Assembly: GCA_034769895.1 (NCBI GenBank)
Contig: CM068367.1
Span: 692,530,268 to 692,594,267, forward strand
Reading direction: 5' to 3'
Source of the DNA: Magicicada septendecula
Taxonomy: Eukaryota > Arthropoda > Insecta > Hemiptera > Cicadidae
DNA length: 64,000 nucleotides
The position numbers were made by a program, and so were the translations under genes. Shown piece after piece: positions 15,062 to 22,354 of the stretch; within the stretch, counting starts at the first letter, position 1; each line of letters opens with the position of its first letter. Below the pieces are notes generated by a model. It had not been told where the DNA came from. It worked only from the letters and a program-made list of their open reading frames with translations, and searched no databases.

Positions 15062-18000
15062 ATGCAGACGTTTTCTGTTGATCGTAAACATTCGTTGCGT
15101 GGCTCGTTGGTGTCGTACGTTTACACACCTCTTGTAGAGGAAGAAGAAGAATGTGTCAACGATGTCATTACCTTTTTCGATGAAATTCACGATATGTTAC
15201 GTACGGACATTCTAAACGAACTGACACGTTTGCTTACTATAAAGTGGCATATAGCACTAAAAGCGAGATTTGTCAAGTACATTGTAAATGCCGACACGAA
15301 CGAGGACGAAGAAGTGACGAGTGAAGGCTATTTTCATGGACGATGTCATACGACATTGATCGCTGATCAGAACGTATTGCCTGAACGTTTAGAAGCTTCG
15401 TACGAAAAAATCATCGAATCGATTTATAAATTCACTCGTGAGGGTAGCGGTTGGGCGTTGGATCATATAATCTCGTTAGAACTCGTTCTCTCACGATACC
15501 AACCGCTGGCCGCCTCCAGTTTCATCCGTACACCTCCTGAATTGTCTTGTACTAAATCCATCATCAATTTAAACAATACAGGCGATCAAATGTGTTTTAT
15601 ATGGTCAGTGTTGGCCGCACTGTTTCCACAACACAGAGACAGCGAGCGTGTATCCAAATACAAATCACATATTCACAGTATCACCACTTCTGGTATAACT
15701 TATCCCACCCGCCTATGCGATATTGTGAAGTTCGAACGAGACAATTCTGACATTTCTATAAATGTTTTTGGTTACGAAGAAAATGAAATTTACCCGCTAA
15801 GAATAACTCCTTTCAGTGACAGACAACACCATTTTAATCTATTACTTCTCACCACCGCTGACCGAAAACATTACTGTTTAATAAAAAATATTAGCCGCTT
15901 ACTATCTTCACTAACCAAACACAACGGACGTTCTTTCTATTGCAACTACTGTCTGCATAGATTCTGTGAAGAACGACTCCTTAGTGAACATGTCCCTCGT
16001 TGTTCACCGTATGGTGAACAAAGAATTCGTTTACCAACGAAAGAGAAGGAGAAGGTTATGTACTTCAAAAATTACACGTACTGTCATAAAGTCCCTTTCG
16101 CTATATATGCAGACTTTGAATCGTTCATTGTACCTTGCCATCGTTGTGATGCTCCTCCACACACATCGTCCACCACAACAGAGTCGTTACATCTTCCTTC
16201 AGGTTTTTCCTACCTCATAGTCGACCACGAGGGCAACATTTTCAAACCACAGGTCGTTTATCGCGGTGTGAACGTGATAGAAACCTTTTTAGATAGACTA
16301 ATCGATGAAGAGCATGAACTGTACAGGATCATGCGTACCAATATCCCTATGACTATGAGTGATCGTGACGTATTATCTTTCACGAATGCTGTCGTATGCC
16401 ATCTCTGCGAAAAACTGCTGACTGATGACGACAAGGTGCGCAACCATTGTCATCTGACTGGACGATACCTTGGCGCAGCTCACAACGTATGTAACCTCAA
16501 CTCCAAGTCCGCCCAACATATTCCTGTCTTTTTCCATAACTTACGAGGTTACGACGCACATCACTTGATACAAGGGTTGGGTAAATACAATGATGAAACT
16601 CTCACTTGTATCGCTACCACTAGTGAACGCTTCGTATCAGTCACGTTGGGTGCCCTACGTTTCGTAGACACGTTACAATTTTTGAACACGTCCTTGGATA
16701 CACTTGTTGGAAACTTGCGCGCGAGCGGTGCGGATTTCGCTTTAACAAAGCAATGTTTCGAAGAACACTTCGAGCTACTCTTACGTAAGGGGGTGTACCC
16801 TTACGATTACATGACAGGTAGCGAGAAGTTCGACGAAACATGTCTGCCCGCACGCGAACACTTTTTCAATAGGCTGAGTGAATCACCCGTGTTGGACGAA
16901 GATTACGCACATGCACAGAACGTGTGGCAGACTTTCGGAATCCGCACGCTGGGTGATTATCACGATCTTTATCTTAAAACAGATGTACTGCTGCTGGCTG
17001 ACGTCTTCGAGGCGTTTCGTGAGATGGCCATACGGTACTACCAGATTGATCCGGCTCATCTTTACTCGCTTCCCGGCGTTGCTTGGCACGCGATGTTAAA
17101 GATGACCGGTGTGCGACTGGAACTGTTGACGGATATAGATCAGCATCTTTTTATTGAATCAGCCGTTCGCGGTGGTGTTAGCATGGTACCCAACCGCTAT
17201 GCCAAGGCCAACAACCCGCTAATCGCTGATCAGTATGATGCTTCAAAGCCGACCTCTTTCATATTGTACACCGACTGCAACAACCTTTACGGTGCAGCCA
17301 TGTCACAGCCACTCCCTTACGGTGACTTTAGATGGCTCGATCGTAACGAGATCGACTCACTGGACGTACGTACTCTGAGTGATGACAGTGACATGGGCTA
17401 CATACTTGAGGTCGACCTACACTATCCATCCGAACTTCATGATCTTCACTCAGATTATCCACTAGCACCTGTGCGTTCCTGCGTCAATCCTGACATACTT
17501 TCACCGTACTCTCGACGACTTCACACACGACTACACTATACAAAAGGGTATAACGGATCAGAAACGCCCTCATCGTCCGTCCCCAAGTTGCTAACGACTT
17601 TGGACGATAAGCAAAAATACGTTCTTCATTTTCGAAATTTAAAGTTGTATCTGAACCTTGGTCTAAAATTGAAAGCGATCCATAGGGTGTTGAGTTTTAA
17701 ACAGAAAGCGTGGATGAAACCGTTTATCGATTTCAACACACAAAAGAGAGCAGCAGCCACCAACAGTTTTGAAAAAGATTTTTTCAAACTGATGGTCAAC
17801 GCTGTCTATGGTAAATCGCTGGAGAACGTAAGGAAACGAATAGACTTCCAACTAGTCTCTACCAAAGGGCGGCTGCAGAAACTTGTTTCCAATCCACGAC
17901 TAAAGCGTATGATCCGCTACACCGACGACTTGGTCGGATTGGCTTTACGAAACAGAACTATATACCTTTCCCGTCCAGTGTATGTTGGTTTCACAGTACT

Positions 18001-18622
18001 TGATGTCAGTAAATTGATAATGTACGATTTTCATTATCGGTACGCTGTCAGCAAGTACGGACAACGATTAACATTATTGATGACTGATACCGACAGTTTA
18101 CTTTACAGCATACAGACTGACGATGTGTACTTGGATATGAAAGAGGATCTCCACCTTTTCGACACGTCGGACTATCCCTCAGATCATCCTTGCCATTGCG
18201 ACGACAACAAAAAAGTCGTGGGGAAGTTCAAGGATGAAACTAATGGGAAACCCATCAGGGAATTCGTCGGACTCAGAGCTAAATGTTACTCGCTCCTGTT
18301 GTCCGACTGTACCGACAAAAAGGTGGCGAAAGGTGTTCCAAGAACGGCAATAAAAAAAAGGTTACGTCATCAGTTATACAGCGAGTGTCTTTTCGATAGT
18401 CGTACAGTTTTCACCTCTGCCGAGTGTATACGAAGCGATCGTCATAAGCTGTACACGCAACGTGTAACAAAACTTTCCCTGTCTCCTTATGACGATAAGA
18501 GGTACGTACTGGACGATGGTGTAACTACACTCGCGTACGGACACTACAGAGTGTGTAAACGTGCGTTAACCAATGACGATACCAGTCCTAACATGAAGAG
18601 ACTAAGATACACAGAGCAGTAA
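15062..18622 (+). CDS. polB: Protein-primed family B DNA polymerase
   Basis: A 1186-residue protein with an ATG start. The N-terminal 280 residues contain MCFIWSVLAALFP near 177-189 and a HHFNLLLL ... HYCLIKN stretch near 256-276, laid out like a papain/OTU-type cysteine-histidine fold. A C2HC zinc motif (C294, C297, H310, C314) follows. The proofreading domain has Exo I DFE (351-353), an HNH-like insert with C446, C449, H462, H464, H474 and C477, Exo II FHNLRGYD near 491-498, and Exo III YLKTDVLLLAD near 637-647. Polymerase motifs are A (TDCNNLYG near 737-744), B (KLMVNAVYGK near 909-918) and C (DTDS at 1009-1012). The NNLYG form of motif A is typical of protein-primed enzymes. All catalytic residues are present, so the copy may be functional. 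Confidence 0.95.
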   Translation: MQTFSVDRKHSLRGSLVSYVYTPLVEEEEECVNDVITFFDEIHDMLRTDILNELTRLLTIKWHIALKARFVKYIVNADTNEDEEVTSEGYFHGRCHTTLIADQNVLPERLEASYEKIIESIYKFTREGSGWALDHIISLELVLSRYQPLAASSFIRTPPELSCTKSIINLNNTGDQMCFIWSVLAALFPQHRDSERVSKYKSHIHSITTSGITYPTRLCDIVKFERDNSDISINVFGYEENEIYPLRITPFSDRQHHFNLLLLTTADRKHYCLIKNISRLLSSLTKHNGRSFYCNYCLHRFCEERLLSEHVPRCSPYGEQRIRLPTKEKEKVMYFKNYTYCHKVPFAIYADFESFIVPCHRCDAPPHTSSTTTESLHLPSGFSYLIVDHEGNIFKPQVVYRGVNVIETFLDRLIDEEHELYRIMRTNIPMTMSDRDVLSFTNAVVCHLCEKLLTDDDKVRNHCHLTGRYLGAAHNVCNLNSKSAQHIPVFFHNLRGYDAHHLIQGLGKYNDETLTCIATTSERFVSVTLGALRFVDTLQFLNTSLDTLVGNLRASGADFALTKQCFEEHFELLLRKGVYPYDYMTGSEKFDETCLPAREHFFNRLSESPVLDEDYAHAQNVWQTFGIRTLGDYHDLYLKTDVLLLADVFEAFREMAIRYYQIDPAHLYSLPGVAWHAMLKMTGVRLELLTDIDQHLFIESAVRGGVSMVPNRYAKANNPLIADQYDASKPTSFILYTDCNNLYGAAMSQPLPYGDFRWLDRNEIDSLDVRTLSDDSDMGYILEVDLHYPSELHDLHSDYPLAPVRSCVNPDILSPYSRRLHTRLHYTKGYNGSETPSSSVPKLLTTLDDKQKYVLHFRNLKLYLNLGLKLKAIHRVLSFKQKAWMKPFIDFNTQKRAAATNSFEKDFFKLMVNAVYGKSLENVRKRIDFQLVSTKGRLQKLVSNPRLKRMIRYTDDLVGLALRNRTIYLSRPVYVGFTVLDVSKLIMYDFHYRYAVSKYGQRLTLLMTDTDSLLYSIQTDDVYLDMKEDLHLFDTSDYPSDHPCHCDDNKKVVGKFKDETNGKPIREFVGLRAKCYSLLLSDCTDKKVAKGVPRTAIKKRLRHQLYSECLFDSRTVFTSAECIRSDRHKLYTQRVTKLSLSPYDDKRYVLDDGVTTLAYGHYRVCKRALTNDDTSPNMKRLRYTEQ

Positions 18623-18660
18623 CTCATGGTAATAATAAACTTGTATTGCAAATATAAAAT
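18623..18660 (+). terminator. Polyadenylation signal of the polymerase gene
   Basis: AATAAA at 18634-18639 begins 12 nt after the TAA stop, followed by a T/G-containing stretch. Its closeness to the stop is in keeping with the compact layout of the element. Confidence 0.5.
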
Positions 18661-18879
18661 TTATTTATTTACTTTCATTTAATTTTCAATTGGTAGGAGA
18701 GGTGAGGTAGACGATTAGACATTAATGGTTAATATTTATAACAGGATGTAATCGACTCCCACTGAGACTTTCCCACACTATGCACATGTGCAGTTAATTT
18801 TATTCGCTGACTAGCCATATGTTATCGCAGCGTGTGAACTTTGTGATGGCGAGGGGCTTTGTTACGTACAGGATGCAAG

Positions 18880-18925
<46 letters not shown>

Positions 18926-19081
18926 TGAACACTTTGAGGGTAAGGGGACTTTGTCTATAGCAGACTCCTACCAAGCATATACGTATATATAAGCATTTCG
19001 TCATAATAAGTATTATCACATTCATTATAATTTTTCAATTTGCATGTAAGTACTTACTATATTTTTACGTTAATATTAGAC

Positions 19082-19114
<33 letters not shown>

Positions 19115-19165
19115 TATTATGTTAGCAAATTACTATACAACATTTTTCTTGTTACGTTTTACAGA
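18640..19165. repeat. Spacer with a GT tract and an oppositely oriented CA tract
   Basis: No gene is seen before the RING gene. A pure (GT)n run of about 44 bp lies at 18881-18924 and a (CA)n run of about 29 bp at 19085-19113. On one strand the two are complementary and could fold back on themselves over the 160-bp gap. The stretch 19042-19164 reads like a 5'-UTR intron: GTAAGT just after 19043 and TTTTACAG ending at 19164, two bases before the ATG. Confidence 0.6.
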
Positions 19166-19471
19166 ATGAGTGGAAGCGATAATAGATTATATAAAAGAGT
19201 CTGTGAGGAGCAGCGACGAGTTCGAAGGTAAATTACAACATTTTTTCATTTAACGAGTACAAACAGAATACAACATTCGACTGACTTACTGTTTATTTTT
19301 TATAGTTCCCAAAGGTTACGTCAGGCCTTATTGGGACCTTCATCAGTATCACAACAAAACTCGAGTCGGTAAGACCATTTTTATTAACAATCACTTGTAC
19401 TATTGCGTTTACGTTCGGTATTCAAATGTATTTTTTTTTTTCAGTGATGCTACCGGTTCAGCTGCTGCTAC

Positions 19472-19531
<60 letters not shown>

Positions 19532-20455
19532 ATCTCAGGAAGCCGGCACGAGTCGGTACGTTTTTTTTCATTAACGTTCGCTTGTACTATTGCGTTTACA
19601 TCTGGTATTAAAAGTGTACTTTTTTTCAGCAATGATGAGATGATGGTTTATGATGACGATGATAGTGACAGTGATACGTTACTGCTTGAAAGAACTAATA
19701 ATGATGATGATGAAAATAATGTTGATGAGCATCAACAACAACAACAATTACCTACCATCACATTTAATATGTAAGTCTTCTTCTTATGTCTACATACTTT
19801 CATGTTTTTTTTTTACATGATTTTTATATTTATTCTTTTCACCAGTGATATTCGTCCACAAGCACGACAAATAACGATCACACCGCCACAATCACCACCA
19901 CCACAATCGCCATCACCACCGCCACAACCACAGGAACAGCCGCAACCACGTCCGCAATGGATAAGTACAGCACGACAACCAGAATCGCAATCCCCACAGC
20001 CTCAACAGCAGCCACAACCTCAGCAGCCTCAGCAGCCTCAACCACAACCTCAGCAACAGCATATGCGGCACGATCCACGATTACAGTCCCCTCCAGAAGA
20101 CGCGCCATGCGTGTTTTATGATATTATCGACACGGTGGAACCAAGGATGCATAGCGAAGTCGCCACGATGAGACTACTTCTCAGAAGTAGATTTCCAACG
20201 TGGCGATGGAGCCGTGGAGATCTCTGCCCCATTCAGGGTATGTTAGGGCACACATCTTGTAGTGTGTGCCAAGAAAATTATACTGAGGGGCAGAGACTCC
20301 TCGGCTTAATGTGTGGGCACACATACCACTATCTGTGCATCATCAACTGGTTTCAAACCGTGGCACTGGAGGGGTCGCCGCCAGGATGTCCGCAATGTCG
20401 GGTGTATGCATTCAGCAGGCCAATACACCCATTTTATGCACGCATGCATTTTTGA
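19166..20455 (+). CDS. RING-H2 finger protein, five coding exons
   Basis: Coding exons are 19166-19227, 19306-19368, 19445-19555, 19630-19770 and 19846-20455 (987 nt, 328 residues). Every intron is GT-AG with a T-rich acceptor, and every junction is in phase 2, so the frame runs through. The N-terminus is basic; exon 3 encodes a run of 17 alanines; exon 4 is acidic (Asp/Asn/Glu) and ends in five glutamines; exon 5 begins with a long Pro/Gln-rich region. It then encodes a RING-H2 domain (C264, C267, C282, H284, H287, C290, C307, C310). RING-H2 proteins are E3 ubiquitin ligases. A GT-AG intron also seems to follow the stop (20457-20538). It may be a host gene or spliced cargo of the Polinton. 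Confidence 0.8.
19482..19532 (+). repeat. (GCT)16 triplet repeat encoding poly-alanine
   Basis: Sixteen GCT codons followed by GCA lie inside exon 3 of the RING-H2 gene. Pure triplet runs of this length are usually length-polymorphic. On the opposite strand they read as CAG/AGC. Confidence 0.85.
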
Positions 20456-20960
20456 GGTATGTAACAGTACACATTATTCTAATCCATCCTACGCCTATCA
20501 ATTATACATCACTAATATTGTTTTTGTTTCTGTTACAGATGGTCGTGCACATTAAATATGAAGAACGTGATGTTTTTTTTCATATAATGTTTTATTTTCT
20601 GTATATTGTATCCATATTTTTTTTTTTTTTTTTTTTTTTTTACTATTGTAATATACAAAGTGATGTTTTTTTGATATAATGTTTTATTTTTTGTATATAT
20701 ATTATAACCGTTTTTTTTTTGTCTGTATATATATTGTATATAAAATGTAATATAAACTGAACTTTTTATTTATTTTTTCATTAAATTATATTATTTATAT
20801 GTCTATTTATAATGTTTTTTTTCTGTATATATATATTGTATTTGTAATTTTTTTTTCGGTATATATATTGTATATAAATATGTAAATTTTTTGAATTTGC
20901 TTAGTTATTTCTTTTCTTTTCAACTATCCTTTTTCCTTCTATCATGCATGTTTTATAAGT
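20456..20960 (+). other. 3' region of the RING-H2 gene and AT-rich simple repeats
   Basis: A GT-AG interval (20457 GTATGT to TTACAG ending 20538) directly after the stop codon looks like a 3'-UTR intron. It is followed by several degenerate copies of a unit with AATGTTTTATTTT and GTATATATATTGTATATAAA-like words (about 20575-20900) and a 25-base T run at 20617-20641. No coding sequence is seen. Confidence 0.5.
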
Positions 20961-21107
20961 GAAGTGTCAATCAAAACAATTACACCACAATAGCCAGTCA
21001 ACAAGAGTTTCACATCGATGCTGTGCACATTTTTTGTATTTTTACAATATATACTTACCACAAAAGCACACATTCAAATTTACAGTTCATGAGTTGGCAA
21101 CAATGGT

Positions 21108-21378
21108 GGCAGTGTAAACATATACAAAACCTGTACACTATAACACCGAGCCGTGGCCGGCACAAGTTGACAACGTCGACGTGGCAGTGTAAACATATAC
21201 AAAACCCGTACACTATAACACCGAGCCGACAACGGCAGTGTAAACATATACAAAACCCGTACACTATAACACATGCACGAGCCGACAACGTGGCACAAGT
21301 TGACAACGTCGACGCTTTTCCAACATGGCCGCCCTTCCGGAAAAACAAAACATATACCCAAACCATACACTATAACAC
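21108..21378 (+). repeat. Iteron-like repeat cluster
   Basis: A core beginning GGCAGTGTAAACATATACAA and ending GTACACTATAACA occurs at 21108-21145, 21183-21220 and 21235-21272 almost unchanged, and in degenerate form at about 21341-21378. Between them a second word, GCACAAGTTGACAACGTCGAC, occurs at about 21160-21180 and again at 21293-21313. Apparent ORFs across the cluster simply repeat the same peptide and are not credible. The function is unknown. Confidence 0.8.
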
Positions 21379-21449
21379 ACCACGATCCGGCAACGTGGCC
21401 CAACCTTAACCAGCACACACGCACAATCCGACAACATCACAGCTTTCCC

Positions 21450-21476
21450 AACATGGCCACCAGCCGTGGCCATGTT
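21450..21476. repeat. Perfect 10-bp hairpin
   Basis: AACATGGCCA (21450-21459) and TGGCCATGTT (21467-21476) are exact reverse complements with a 7-base loop. The word CAACATGGCC recurs nearby at about 21331, 21644 and 21662. Confidence 0.75.
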
Positions 21477-21560
21477 CGCCGTTCGCCCTTCGCCGTCGTC
21501 GTTGACGTCGTCATCGTCGCTGGGCGGCGGCCTGGCTTGATCCTCGCCCGTCGTGGCGGG

Positions 21561-21640
21561 GTCGTCGTCCATTTTGTCGACAACGGCGGCCACGCCTCCG
21601 CCAATCAACGCACACGGAACCACGCAAAATGGACGACGAC
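21561..21640. repeat. 16-bp perfect inverted repeat with mirrored ATG words
   Basis: GTCGTCGTCCATTTTG (21561-21576) and CAAAATGGACGACGAC (21625-21640) are exact reverse complements. Both arms, read outward, give AAA-ATG-GAC-GAC-GAC, so a Met-Asp-Asp-Asp start could be read on either strand, divergently. The 48 bp between them contains CCAAT at 21601-21605. The minus-strand frame stays open for 119 codons to 21264; the plus-strand frame closes after 36 codons. Confidence 0.7.
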
Positions 21641-21835
21641 GACAACATGGCCGAACGCCGACAACATGGCCGACAACTTCGGTACGCCCATCGAGGTCAC
21701 GTGGGACACACCACTACCCCCCCGGTCCATCATAACCTCTGCACATGACGACACGCTGCGCCGGAAGTCTACCCCCACCACAGGGATTTTTGAATTTCGC
21801 GCCAAAAGGGGGGGCTGTGACGTCACTTCCGCGTT
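21600..21835 (+). promoter_or_regulatory. Promoter-like motif cluster abutting the retroelement array
   Basis: In a CpG-rich stretch of about 235 bp, consensus-like sites follow one another: CCAAT (21601-21605), CACGTG E-box (21698-21703), CCGGAAGT ETS (21761-21768), TTTCGCGC E2F-type (21795-21802), TGACGTCA CRE (21818-21825) and a reverse ETS CACTTCCG overlapping its end (to 21831). The array begins 27 bp later. Individual short motifs occur by chance; the density and order are what is notable. Promoter activity is inference. Confidence 0.4.
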
Positions 21836-21859
21836 AGAACTCTCATTCTTACCCTACTC

Positions 21860-22354
21860 GTGAGCATTTATGTTAGGTTATTGTGTGTTGGGAATTGTGC
21901 AATTCTGGCGGCGGTATGTTACCAGAGATTGCCCCACCCTATTTCAGGCATTCTCCAGAAACTTTCGGTGTTAGATGGAGTAGATGAGGACAGGTTGTTG
22001 GTCTTTTTGGACCTGGTCCTGCAGTTGGCAGATTTCCCGGGTGTGTCGGATGAGGAGGTCTGGTCCCTTATATACCCGTATTGCCGGGGTTCATTGGCCG
22101 GTCTGGTCACCAACACTCTGCGTCGGGGCTGCAGTGTTGACACTTTCCATGGGGAAGTGTTGGATTTCTTCATACCCCATCGACGACGTTCCCAGCTTAA
22201 GTTAGATTTATTCTATCGCCTACAGGCCAACGGAGAGTGCACCTTAGATTGTGGTCCTGGAGATTATCAGTTTCCCCTGTTCTGGAAGGTTATCATGGAG
22301 AAAGTTAGAGAGTTGGAGAGTGCCCTTAGATTGTCGTGGTCTTGGAGTTCGTGA
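21860..22354 (+). pseudogene. gag-like fragment, copy 1
   Basis: A 164-codon open frame starting at GTG, with no in-frame ATG before the last twenty codons. The middle (PYCRGSLAGLVTNTLRRG, then FHGEVLDFFIP, RRRSQL and RLQANGE) resembles the capsid region of arthropod LTR-retrotransposon Gag proteins, after which the similarity ends. This copy touches the left edge of the array and has no LTR or leader before it. It combines Arg6, otherwise found only after short leaders, with the VLQ motif otherwise found after long leaders, so it looks recombinant. Confidence 0.55.

Larger units (their letters stand above)
1058..18622. mobile_element. Polinton/Maverick (adintovirus-like) element, ends undefined
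   Basis: One integrated unit is supported by the joint presence of protein-primed PolB, DDE integrase, A32-like ATPase, adenain-like protease, double jelly-roll capsid and penton-like proteins, the defining set of Polintons. The coordinates give the minimum span from outermost recognised genes. The gene direction is one long minus run and one plus polymerase. Accessory cargo (MMP, two BIR proteins, glycosyltransferase-like, fibre-like) makes it gene-rich. No terminal inverted repeat or target-site duplication was identified by eye on either side. The left end may lie outside the window, and the right end somewhere between 18.65 and 21.86 kb. Confidence 0.88.

Noticed and set aside
21023-21863. 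Overlapping ORFs of 114-196 codons on both strands
   Set aside because: They translate the iteron repeats in several frames and have no consistent composition; only the inverted-repeat starts were kept as a point of interest.
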